From Talinum fruticosum (lineage: Eukaryota > Streptophyta > Magnoliopsida > Caryophyllales > Talinaceae), in contig JAITYX010000003.1 in the NCBI GenBank assembly GCA_021018815.1, forward strand, positions 13,721,501 to 13,785,500: DNA of 64,000 bases, given 5' to 3'. Under the pieces are notes generated by a model that saw nothing but the letters and a program-made list of their open reading frames with translations, was not told the DNA's origin and made no database searches. Numbering within the stretch: position 1 is the first letter of the stretch; every line of letters starts with the position of its first letter. This document shows, in pieces, positions 22,990 to 33,806 of this stretch. Position numbers and translations under genes: made by a program.

Positions 22990-24345
22990 GAACTTGATGC
23001 CCTCATCAAGTAATCCCAAATATGATCCTCAAACTACCATAAGGTAATATCCCTTTCCCATGTTGCCGCCGTTTTACTGTGCCCTTTCTATTAAACCAAG
23101 AGTTCAACTCGACAATTTTTTTACTTTTCCCTGTCACTCTTTTATCAAGGATTTTCTCCACATCTTCGTCAAATTGTTTACGGACTATAGGATGGTTCCT
23201 TTTGATAGGAGGGTGAAATCCTTCCAAATCTGGGAAGTTGGGCTTAAGAAAACTTACATGGAATGTAGGATGCACCTTAAACCTTTATGGCAATTCGAGG
23301 CGGTAGGCCACCCGACCTCCTCTTTTCAAAACTCTAAAGGGTCCATCATATTTTGGAATTGAAGACCGTTGTGCATTCTTGGTGCTTATCTTCTTCCAGA
23401 TTTGGGGAGTAAGTTTTAAGAAAACCTGATCCCCAACATCAAAACTCAAGAGGCTTCTCTTAAGGTTTGCATATTTCTTCATGCAGTGAGCAGCTTTTTC
23501 CAAACTATCCTTTGCTTCCTCCATCATCTCTTGTCTATTCATCACAAAATGATGAGCGCCAGGACATAATTCATTCTTGTTCTGTTTGGCGATTTCATGG
23601 GCACTTAGTGGCTGTCATCCCATGGCCACCTCGAAAGGACTAAACCTAGTTGCGCTGCTCTTTTGTATGTTGTAACGAAATTGGGCCGTATCCAGGAGTT
23701 TAAGCCAGTTCCTTGTAAGGCTGTTACATAGTGGTGAAGATACTCCTCAAGAAAGAAGTTTATCCTCTCTCTCTGACTATGAGTTTGAGGATGGTTAACG
23801 GTAGAGAACTTTAGTTTTGATCCCAGCAATTAAACAGTAATGTCTAGAACCGACTCGTGAAGTGGCTGTCTCTATCACTAATTATGTCTTCGAGTAAATT
23901 AAATACTCACGTGACTTTGAAACAACTTAGTCACTTCCTCGGTGGGACATGCACCGGGTGCAGGAACAAACAAATCATATTTAGAAAATTGTTCCAAAAT
24001 AACCATGATTGACTTACACCTTTATACGCTTGGGAATCTGGAAATGAAGTCCATAGAGGCAGACTACTCTCGGTCTCATCCAGTTGACACACTATGCATG
24101 ACTTGATGTAGGCCTCGACTTCCTGCTCCATCTTCGGCCAATATTAACTTCTACCAACAAAGCTAACGTCCATTCTGTTGTTGGATTTCCAGCCAACTTA
24201 GGATTGTAAACTTCACGCAGAAGTTGATGTCTTAAATGGCTAGCGGGGATTCTCCTCCTTGTGCAAACAATATATCATCCTTTAGCCAATATCGTCGCAC
24301 AACACCATTTAGAACTTGTTATCGTAAGCATTGGTAGGTTGTATG
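22990..24345 (-). pseudogene. Chromovirus polyprotein end: integrase and chromodomain, broken
   Basis: Read on the minus strand: the zinc-binding part (SCIVCQL, MEQEVEAYIKS; 24131-23931); the integrase core end (KFSTVNHPQTHSQRERINFFLEEYLHHYV; 23829-23605); then QEMMEEAKDSLEKAAHCMKKYAN and the GPY/F module YDGPFRVLKRGGRVAYRLELP (23545-23285); then HPTFHVSFLKP and a chromodomain-like EKILDKRVTGKSKK (23275-23006). This domain order is diagnostic of Ty3/gypsy chromoviruses, whose chromodomain guides integration to heterochromatin. Frames change several times, and the reverse transcriptase is absent because the right side is cut by an X LTR at 24346. Confidence 0.85.
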
Positions 24346-25240
24346 TGTAGGAATCACGGTCTGTCCCCTCCATAGAGGAAACTAGATTAGGACCCGGTTT
24401 CCCATGAATGTCGGGTCTCTTGGTTTTTGAAGATTCTTTTGAAAGATGATTTGTGAAAGTTCATTTAGAAAGTGGCGGTGTATCTCTTATTAAAATTTTC
24501 GATTTTTGTAATACGATTTTGAAAGGGCAATTGGCGATTTTATTAATCTTTTAGTTTGAAATTAATTTTAGAAGTCTCGAGATATTATTCAATAATTCAA
24601 CAAAACAGAAAAATAAAATTAGCATTCTGTCGCAAGGCTTTTCGGCCAAAAGGTGATAAACCGGTTTGGACCGAAAGCAAAGCCTGGTTACCAGCCAACA
24701 TCGGCGAGAGCCAATGCCGATTGACGATCGACACCAGCCATGAGGCCGAGACCGAGAAATCATTCTCAATTCTATGGCCTCAGCGAGCAAAAAATTAATT
24801 TAAAATTTTCTATTTTTTAAATCATAAATGCCGAGAAGCAAATTAGGAGAAAAAAATATAGGAGAAGGGGAGTCACCAATCGGTTTTAGGAATAAAAACT
24901 AACAAAAATTAAAAAATACTTTCCAATCTTAGTAGGGGAAAACGAAGCTTGAAAGATGTTTAAAATGACTCCATCGGTTTAGAATCAACAGTCTAAGCTT
25001 CGGGGCAAAGGTATGAAATGTAGGGATAAGCCCTTCCATTCCACCCGTCAACAGACGACCTTTACCAATTCGAATTTTGAGTTAAAGAAATGTGTTAAAA
25101 TAGCCAAGCATGCAACATGCTAGATGCGAAAATAAGCCAAATATGCTAAGAAAACAATAAAAGCAAATAGAAAAGTAGTAAAAAAAGTAATAAAGAAAAC
25201 AAAAAGGAAAGCGAGAAATAAAAAGTTACAGAGCAGACGG
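24346..25240 (-). repeat. Fragment of an X-family LTR
   Basis: It starts TGTAGGAATC and contains ccatgaatgtcgggtctctt, ggggagtcaccaatcgg and the purine-rich AAAGAAAAC zone seen in other X LTRs. It ends abruptly at 25240, where a second LTR starts. It closely resembles 62329-62985. It interrupts the chromovirus integrase. Confidence 0.7.
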
Positions 25241-26930
25241 TGTAGGAACCACGGCCGGCGGGCCGAACCAAGCTTCCCACGATTGCCTTGGCGTAAGGGT
25301 TTTTGAAAGATGAGGATGGAAAATGATTTTAGGGTTTTGAAAGATGAATTTTTGAAAGTGGGGATTGATCTCTTATTAAGAGTTCGAATTTTATTAAGTC
25401 AAATTAATGGATTAAATCAGATTGATTTGATTAACGTACTATTAACTCGCTTTATTTTATAAATTATCTTTAAGAATTCTCCGGATATTATTTCCTAATT
25501 AAAGAATAAAATAATTAGAAATTAGAGTTACGGGGTGAGGCTTTCGGGACAAACCGATGTGAAAACACTGGTCCGGACCCAAGCCTCGACCGTTGACCAC
25601 CCAATGCGGCGGCAGCCTGCACTTAGCGATCACGAGTGCTAGCCAGGGGCTTGGGATGAAAGAGTCAGCCTCGACCTCTAGCCTGGTTGGCGAGATCCAG
25701 ATCTCCTATTTTTTTTATCCCGCAATCGGAAAATAACCGAGATGCAATGCGATAGAAATAAATTGAAGAGAAGGAGTCGCCGATCAATTCTTTGGAGAGA
25801 AAAACTAACACAAACAAAAATAAAATTTGCTCTTCCAATCTTAGTACGGGAAAACTAAGACCGAAAAGACTAAATTTGACTCCATTGGTCTTTGAATCAA
25901 GAATCGGATTCGGGGTTGAAGGTACAAAACGTAGGGAAAAACCTTCCATTCCGCCCATCCGAAGACGGCCATCACTAGTTTAAGTAATACACTAAAAGAA
26001 TGAGCTAAACACAAACATACAACATGCTCGATAATAAAGAGCAACCAAATAGAATTAAAGGAAAGCGATAAAGAAAGCGAGTAAGAAAGCGATAAAGAAG
26101 GAAAAGCGAGAAAACTATAAGATTACATCAGTCGGGATGAATTAAAAAAGTGATTACATCTCTTTGATCCATAATACGTAAAGCGATAAATAAAACATAA
26201 ATTAAATAAGCTGTTTGAAGGCTGAATGATTGCCTTCAGGTGGTCCCACCTTGTCGATCCGGATCTCTACACTAGATCTCTTGATGCGACGATGATAAAT
26301 CAAAGAAAGGGTGGCTCTTTTGTGAGTTTTGGAATGGTGAGTTTAGGTGGGGTGAGAATGATCAGCTGAATGAATGCGTAGAGATTAGAATAACTTAATA
26401 TTCTTTAGCTTTTTGCAAGGATCAGCGGCGAATTGTGAAAAAGAAGATGTTTGAATATGCTTTTCAATAGAGTAACGTTTAGGAGAGGGTGTTTTAGGCT
26501 CGGTTCAACGAGCGTAGTGCTAAGGAAATAAGTCGTATGGGAATGAGACCTAAGGCTATCTATTTATAAAGAGAGACCTATGTCACAAATGACCTAAGGT
26601 TGCTCTCGGCCAGCCGTCCAAATAGCTAAAAATAAACCGCGCCTGAATATCTTGAGATTGAATCGGATAAAGCAAAGATAAAATCGGATAAAACTCGGTT
26701 CGTGGGCGCCGGCCACCCGGACGTGCCTAGGGTTTCGTGCCCTTGCATGTTTCCAAAGGAGTCTCTAAGCCAAAACGCGAGTGTTTCACTTAAAAATCCA
26801 GGGTTCCGAGCACCGACCATGATGTTGTTTTGAGGGGAAAAGCTCCTCGTCTCGTGTGGACTGCTTTATGGAACTTAAACGCAACACTTTGATGCTTGTG
26901 ATTATGAAATGCAATGTTTTTACCATCTTC
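25241..26930 (-). repeat. 3' LTR of gypsy element X2, 5' end deleted
   Basis: TGTAGGAACC at 25241 matches the edge of the X4 LTR at 46641. A minus-strand TATAAATAG lies at about 26560, and the shared block aacgcaacactttgatgctt is at about 26880. At about 26930 it jumps to sequence equivalent to about 48560 of X4, so the LTR start and PPT are deleted in this copy. Confidence 0.7.
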
Positions 26931-26997
26931 GATGTTTTACCTAAATAATTCGATCGAAAACAGTAGGAAAATCTGATCCGAAAAAGCTGATTGGTGG

Positions 26998-29142
26998 TGT
27001 TAAGTCGTATTTTATACGTATTTTTAATAGTTATTTAGTTTATATTATATAGTTTATTTTATCTAATTTATCCTATTTTGTCTATTTATAGGTAATGATC
27101 GAATAAAGTGGGAAAGAAGAGAAAAGACGTTAAAAGTGGTTTTTTAACTACGAGACGAGCATCCAAAAAAGATATGAAGTCGGTCCATAAATATAATATG
27201 TCATAAAATATTTATTTTATGATATTATATTTTAGGCAATCCTAATTGGAAGAGAAAAAGGAAACTTAGAAGAGAAGAAAGAGGAATAACCCTATCTCCT
27301 TCACCATATATATACTACTTGTAATCAACATGGAGAAGTAGAGGAGCCCGGGAAGGAGCCCTCGCTGCACACACAGCCGCCAACCCCAAGCAGCCACCCA
27401 CGCAGCTCTTGCTCACATCCCTCGCTGCCTACCGTCACAAACACACAAGCAGTCACCACAACCACCTACATCAGCTGCTGCCCATTCCTCCTTTGCTGCC
27501 CAGCTGCTCCTCCTCATCAATCTCTCTCGCCAAACCACCATCATCATAACTCTTTATCACAATCACTATGGTCGGAATATTATGGTAGTAATTTTGTTAT
27601 TGTAATTTTTATTTGAAAGACCCTATTTTTATTCTTAGATTAATATTAAAGATGCTAGTTTTATTTAGTACATGTTTTAAATTACATTATGTTTGAGTAG
27701 TTTCTCATACTTAGTATATTCTACTTGAAATCATGTTAAATTATTTATTTTGAAATAAAGTTTCAATTTTTATTGTCTTATTGATTCGATCCATGATTCT
27801 ATGATAATTTGTGTTTAATGTTTATGAATTTATGTCTAATTAATTAGAGTGCACGCTACTTAGTTTTATATAAATTCATGTGATAGTTTAAAAGGTTTAA
27901 GTACGTAATTGCTTGATCTTTTAGACGTTAGTATCACCCTAGTTAATCATGGATGGCTCATACCCATCTCTTTTAATTAGGAAATTATCATAGATCCTTC
28001 TTAAATCAATTTGCTAGTAGATTGGTTATTAGGTGCTAGATGATATTTTTCTAATACTTAATGCTCTAATTTGATTAAATTCTAGTGCTAGTGCTAGGGT
28101 TATCAATATTAGTAGGGTTTATATTAGGGCTAGGCCTAAGTAAACTAATAACTAAGGAAAAATAGGGAAGATCCGCTAGTGGTTGTCTTCTACAGTTTAG
28201 CTCATGGGTAGATCAATTTGTGTGTTAATGATAAATAATAATTTGCAGGGTGGATATAGATTATACTATGTATTTTTATAAATTTTATATCTTTGATAAT
28301 TATTTGTTTGCTTTTTAGTTTTTTTCTTTAGTTTGTCAATTTTTATTTATAAATTTATAGTCTTTTATTATTAATTTCATTACCCCCTAAAGATCAGTAT
28401 TTTAGATTAGTTTTAGTAATTTTATTTTAATTTAATTTTGAGTCTTTATATATTTTAATTTTCAGATTATTTTTCTGTTAGTTTTTATTAATTTTGAGTC
28501 AGATTGTTAGAAATTAGATTAAAAATAGTTTCTTTTGTTATTTTTCGTGTTTTATTTTCTTTTAGGGTTTAGATAGAGTCTTAGTTTGCTGTGATTAAAT
28601 TTTAGAATTTTTGGAATTAATTTGATATTTTTTCAAATTTAATTCTTGAATTTAATTACTGCAGATTTTTAATAAAATAAATTCGTATATTAGGTTTTAA
28701 ATTTTGTTTTTATATTTTTAGGGTCTGGGTAGGTCTAGCAAATTAGTGCTAATATTATAGGTAATTTTAGTATTTATTTTCGTAATTAATTTAGTGCAGA
28801 ATTTTATTTATTTAATTTTCTGTTTTAGAATTTGTTTATTTTCTGCTTTAGTTTTCTGTTTTAATTATTCTAAAAAATATACAAAAATATTTATGGGTTA
28901 TTGTAGTTTTATTATTCTGTATAAATTATTTATTTAGTTATTAGATAATTTTCTATGAATTTTAGTTATTGATTTTAATTTATATTTTCTGTTTTGTTTT
29001 TAAGAGTAGTAAATTTAATTAGATTAAAACTTACATATTTATTGTATCTTTCCTCGTGGATTCGATCCCTACTTCCCTATGCTATATTATTAATTATAAG
29101 CCTAATTAGTGGTTTAATTTGTAGCCGTACGACAAGCTAACA
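26998..29142. mobile_element. Solo LTR-like insertion in X2 with 5-bp target duplication
   Basis: It begins TGTTAAGTCG and ends AAGCTAACA (inverted TGTTA/TAACA), flanked by GGTGG at 26993-26997 and 29143-29147. Removing it joins aaagctgattggtgg to gtccaagagctccc, which matches X4 around 48605-48640. It is 2145 bp, AT-rich, with a TATA-like ccatatatata near 27303 and no coding capacity. The 3' part holds cctcgtggattcgatccc, common near the ends of some gypsy LTRs. The family is unassigned; a large non-autonomous element is possible. Confidence 0.85.
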
Positions 29143-29516
29143 GGTGGGTCCAAGAGCTCCCACTTGCATGAATAACGTGCCAAGGAGTCACATGCCATGG
29201 TTGATGGGACTCCATAAGCTAGGTGAATAGGATAGGGCTGCAAAGTTGTCGCCAATGGGAGACCACGGTGCCTCGTTGTTGGCACCGGCCAGCCTTTGGA
29301 AGGCCTTGGCTCCGGCGTGCTTCTGCTGGATTCCTTTGGTCTTGCACTACTTGTTTGACTCTTGTCTTGTATGGTTGGTTGGCTTGACTGAATGGATCTG
29401 TAAAAGGGTGCTTGATGAATTCATTTCACACACTTCTCTTCTTGCACTCTTGTCTTACTCTTGTGCTTTCTTACTTTGCTTCTTCTTGAACACTAGTTGG
29501 TTTCCAAAGTCTTTCC
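29143..29516 (+). promoter_or_regulatory. Upstream region and leader of the X2 PMD gene
   Basis: It aligns with X4 48610-48975: ccggccagcctttgg, ggattcctttggt and cttcttgaacactagttgg. The box that is TATAAAAGG in X4 reads TGTAAAAGG here (29399-29407), about 125 bp before the ATG once the copia insertion is discounted. It is cut at 29516 by that insertion. Confidence 0.55.
29512..29516. other. Left target-site duplication of the copia element (TTTCC)
   Basis: TTTCC at 29512-29516 is repeated at 40443-40447, directly outside the two LTR ends. This is a perfect 5-bp duplication, as expected for a copia integration. Confidence 0.85.
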
Positions 29517-31091
29517 TAAAGGTTTGCTCGGGAGAGTCCGAGTCACCCTAGGGGGTGAATAGGGTGAAGGAGGATTTTTGTAGAAATTCAACCTCTTTGG
29601 CCAAATCGGATACGTAAATGGATTACGAGTCAAAATCGAGTCGAGAAAAGTATGGACTCGAAATGCTTGCTTAGAGTAAAGTGGCAAATTAAACAAAGGC
29701 TTTGAGACAGGACTTAGTCTAGAATGAACTCGGAAAGTAAACACTTAGAGATTACGTGGAAACCCTCCCGGGGCGGACAACCACGGACCGTGCTAATCCA
29801 AGCACGAAGTCAAATCTACTATTTTGAGTCCACAAAATACCGTGAACTGGCTGAACTCGAGTTGCTCCCTAGACAACTCTTTACAAGTTTTCCTAGACTC
29901 GGAAATTCCCTTATCCGATCTAGTACTTCCTAGCTGAGATAACCCTTACAGCTAGGGACAACTAAGCTGAGTTAACATTTACGAGCTTAGTCAAGGAACC
30001 TTACAGAGAAAGTAAGAAAGTGTTTGTAACTAAGTACAAGACCTTACAACTCGGAAAGTAATGAATTATAGAGTGGGAGTTGTAAGTAGAAGATTAAGAG
30101 TAAATACAATGACTTTGCTCAAGTACGTGTATTAACAATAATTTCGGCAATCTTCAAGTCTTGAACGTTGGCTTCTATTTATAGATAACCGGGCGAGTAG
30201 CCGTTATCTTCATCTGCTGTCCGAGAGTTCTTTGTGACCGTTGACAAAAGCTTTACGAGTCACTCGGAAAGTATCCGTTGTGATATGAACGTTGGACAAC
30301 GGTTTAACTCTCTTGGAAGTCCCAAAACCATTGGCGGTGTCTTGAAAGATAAGGTGGAAACCACCGTTAAGCTTAGCGTTTCGGTTTTCCGGATTTGGAA
30401 ACAGACAGCCACGACACAATCTTCCGGAGCCGAGACGAGAGAAGAGGAAAAGCCATGTCTGCTGGTGATTTGACGTTTTGAAGTCGGTTACTTTTGTATT
30501 TTGAAAAGTGTATCCTTGTTTAAATAACCTACAAAAGTAAATCGGTTTTGGTTCTCAAAGTACAAAATACTTTGGTCCAAGATTAAATACGAGATAATAA
30601 AATAATTACGATGTTTAAGCAACTAATTATCCGAGTCGGAAAGTGAGTGGAATTTTACGAGTCCAATATCCATGATACTCAAAATTCCATCTGACTTAGT
30701 CTAAACGAAGTATCAAGTAACGTAAAGAATATCAGAGAGAAATAACTTGATATACACTAAGTATGATTCGGACTAGAAGTGCTTGATTAGAACTTATAAC
30801 ATGAAGTTAGATCCGAGCGGAATACAAGTCTAATCGAGTATGCGATAAATAAGCAATGAGGAACTCGGAGCCGAGTGAGACACTCATATCCGTTTTACGA
30901 GTCACTCAAGAATAAGCAAGAAATACATGAAGTAAATACTGCAACACTTAGAGTAAATATACTATATCACTCGGAAAAGTTTCTAAAATGCGGAGAATGC
31001 CTTGGAATCAAAACTCTATAAATAAGAGATTCTTATACTCGATTCTTTTAATACAACTCAAAAATGCGTTGAGCGAGTGTCCGAGTCTTCA
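29517..31091 (-). repeat. 3' LTR of the copia element
   Basis: On the minus strand it starts TGAAGACTCGGAC after the polypurine tract and ends CAAACCTTTA (a CA-to-TA variant of the usual CTTCA). It is 1575 bp, matching the 5' LTR in length. A minus-strand TATAAATAG lies at about 30177. Confidence 0.88.
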
Positions 31092-31105
31092 ATCTCCCTT
31101 TTTGA
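31092..31105 (-). other. Polypurine tract of the copia element
   Basis: On the minus strand CATCAAAAAGGGAGAT precedes the LTR start TGAAGACT. The + strand relative has the same arrangement just before 1988. A second purine-rich tract (aaggcaagggggagaa) lies about 280 bp upstream in both copies. Confidence 0.75.
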
Positions 31106-31419
31106 TGAAAGGCATTTCATACTTAGACAGAAACTTTGTAAGTGAAAAGATTTACTTTTGGATACTTGGGCATGAAATCGAAGAGTAAACTTAATGAATC
31201 GAGCATAAAATAAAATATGCTTTAACAATGAAATAATGTTAACTCGGAATTGGTGCTGTAAACACGAGACGAATTGAAGAGAAAGCATTAATTCATTGAA
31301 ACTAAAGAGAGTACACAAATAGAGAGGGAAGGCTCCCCTGAACAAGACAACAAATGTTTCTAAGTTTATTCTCCCCCTTGCCTTTCAGCAAAAACAACAA
31401 AAAGGGAAGAAGAATAGCG

Positions 31420-33153
31420 AGTTAGTACAAATTTGATGTCCGGACAAAAGAAAGAAGTAGAAATCTCTCGGAAAGAAGAAGAATCGGGCGGATCGTGGAA
31501 TTGTGACACGAGTGCATGGCGCCTACGAGGGAGAGGGGATTTCGAGTGGAAGCGGAGGGATTGGAGGTACGCCGGCGCTGGTACGATCTTGACGATGTGC
31601 TTGAGTGCGGCGGAGGGAGAACCGGGATTGCCGTCAAGGGCTCGGCTACGAGTGGCTGACCCGAACGAGTGGTTCTAGGGGTTCCTCCCTGTGGACCTCG
31701 GAAGTTGGAGGGGCTGCTCTGGCTGACCCGCTGCATGTTGTTGTAGCACGGCCGGGTCTTGACCCACCCAGGCTCGCTGTCCGAGCTGAGTATTGCCACT
31801 TGAGCTTGTGGAGCGGTCGACCCTTAGCGGTTCCCACTGCTTCTTCCTTGTGTGCCTCCCCTTGCCCGAGATGGACTGCCTCGGCCGCGAGGCTCCTTGG
31901 CGTCTCACGCCTCTTCGTCTGCAGCTTCTTCTTCTTCTTCCTCGCTGTCCGAGGAGGTCGGACTTGGGCTCGAAGACGCTTCGGACCCGTCCGAGTCACC
32001 ACGGTCCTGAGCCGCCTTAGACCTTCTCTCTCTCGAGGAGCTCAACCAGCTCCTTTTGCTCCTTGACCAGGTCCCTCATCTCAAGAACCAAAGTTTGCTT
32101 GCTCTTGGATTTGGGATTGGGCGGTCTTTTGGTTGATGGTCATTGATTGAAGAACAGATTTAAACGATCGGAGCATGTCCACTGAAATCGAGAGGACACG
32201 GAGCTGATTTTGTCCATGAAAATGGGGGACAAAATAGCAGAGAGAGACTTTGAGGCACCTGAGGTGGAAGCACCAACAGGTGGAGCGAGGGAGAGAGAGA
32301 GGGGGGCTTTACGAGTCCGAGGTGGAGAGGGAGGCCTCGGCTCCGAGTTGTTCACCCGGACACCAAGTTAAGTTTCTCGATATCCGTACCCCAGAGTTCC
32401 TTCTTGCCAACAACAATGGCGGCCTCGGACACGGCGTTGGGGTCTAAGGGGAGAGGAACTTTGAATTGCTTAAAGACAAGGGTGAGAAGAGCACCGAAGG
32501 GAAGAGAGGTGTTCTTCTTGGTTTGGAGTTGAGTCGGCACGGCTACCATCTGCTCAATTAATGAAGGGAAGACGTCTACTTCGTAGCCTTCAAGAATGTC
32601 AAAAAGAGCTTTCAAATGCTTGGAGTTGGGGTTCTCCTTGCTGGAATGCAGAGAGAAAAAGGTTCTCATCGGCAGAAAGCACGAAGGCGTGCTTCGACTT
32701 CAAGCGAGTTATCGAAAAATTTTCCGTGACTCGGGAAACTCTTTAGCGTATTTTTGAAAGAAGTCGTCAACGACTTCGGTGAAAGAAATGGGGTTGCTGT
32801 TCAAGAAAAGAGAGGAAACCTTGAACAGGCGGTGGAGGAGGGAGGAGTTTATTCGAACAGTAATGTTCCGAACCCCGGAGGTTAGAACATTTTCGGAGGA
32901 GGTAAGGTGAGTGTAGAACTCGAAACGAGTTCGGGATAGATGAACTCGATGAAGCATAGGAAGTTATATGCTCCGGTGGTTTGAATGTGAGCCAACCAAG
33001 AAAATTTGGTTGCGAGGGAAGAACTTGTCGTCCGGCGCCGGATGCTTTGGGTGACAATGGGTTTGGAGGGGTTGAGCTTTACGGATTTTTGGTGCGAGGC
33101 TTTTTGGAGGAGGAGGAGACACGAAAGTCGGGATGATTACCTCTCTTAGGCAT
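31420..33153 (-). pseudogene. Accessory (post-pol) ORF of the copia element
   Basis: It starts at 33153 (MPKRGNHPDFRVSSSSKKP). Split over frames, it contains KFSWLAH; an FEFYTHLTSSENVLTSGVRN segment (about 32920-32850) followed by VRINSSLLHRLFKV; a region with HLKALFDILEGYEVDVFPSL (about 32600-32540); a Pro/Ser-rich linker; a coiled-coil-like stretch (MLRSFKSVLQSM, then VLEMRDLVKEQKELVELLERE; 32180-32030); and an acidic tail SSSPSPTSSDSEEEEEE ending with a stop at about 31905. Homology with 985-1570 continues past that stop to about 31420. The EFY..L/VRIN part resembles the 'putative plant transposon protein' domain. In SIRE-type elements such post-pol ORFs have been called env-like, but I see no signal peptide or membrane segment. 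Function unknown. Confidence 0.6.
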
Positions 33154-33396
33154 TTTGAGAGTGAGGAGGGAAAGATGAAACTTTTGAGTAGGAGAAGAGA
33201 AGAGTAGGTAGATGAGAGCAAAAGAAAAAGAGTAGGAGAAAGAGATGAGAGCGATCGAGCTTACTTGAGATGGCCTTTACGTTGCTTGAAGAAGTTCGAT
33301 GATCACTGTGTACGTAGAAATCTTCCGCGAAAATTTTCGTTTGAGAAAGAGAGAAATGTAGAGTATCGAGACGAAGATGCATAGGCGCTATTTATA
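33154..33396 (-). promoter_or_regulatory. Internal promoter and leader of the copia accessory ORF
   Basis: On the minus strand TATAAATAGCGCC at about 33388-33396 is followed by a leader rich in CTCTTTCTC/TTCTTCT and a potential splice donor (AAGTAAGC near 33265). The ATG is 235 bp downstream of the box. Nothing else in the internal region has this TATA-plus-CT-rich-leader organisation, so the ORF may be transcribed from its own promoter. Confidence 0.5.
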
Positions 33397-33806
33397 GAAA
33401 AATTTCACGCCGTCAACTATCCGTTAAGTATAACTCCGTTCGACTCGGCTTGTCTATTAGTCATCGTAGACCGGTGTGACGGTTCTCTTCTCAACGGTTA
33501 AGATTCTAGCAGTTTGAGATCCACGGCTATCGTCCGATCACGGCGCTCGAGAGAGAGAGAGAGAAAACGATTTTGAAAATATAGTATGAAATTCTCCACT
33601 TATCTAGAGATAATTTCGAGAAAATTTGAAGTCTAAATTTTCTCTACGTCCGAGTGTGACTTAGAATGGTTTACGAGTGACTCGAAACAAGAAATAACTA
33701 CTAACCCGAGTATCACCTGGATCAAGCTGAGCTAATGGTTATTAATAATTTGTAAACACATAATATATAATCATGCAATGAGATTATCATAAGAATATCA
33801 CACGAG
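33397..33806 (-). other. Spacer between pol and the accessory ORF promoter
   Basis: About 400 bp without coding signal, containing a short GA microsatellite at about 33550-33565. It may hold regulatory sequence for the accessory ORF. Confidence 0.45.

Noticed and set aside
22142..22990. ORFs with Cys/Arg-rich translations between 22.1 and 23.0 kb as genes
   Set aside because: They lie in the probable chromovirus LTR, are short on both strands, and show no family motif.
31605..32066. 153-residue + ORF in the GC-rich part of the copia element
   Set aside because: It lies antisense to the accessory ORF, whose coiled-coil and acidic tail read on the minus strand; GC-rich sequence opens frames by chance.
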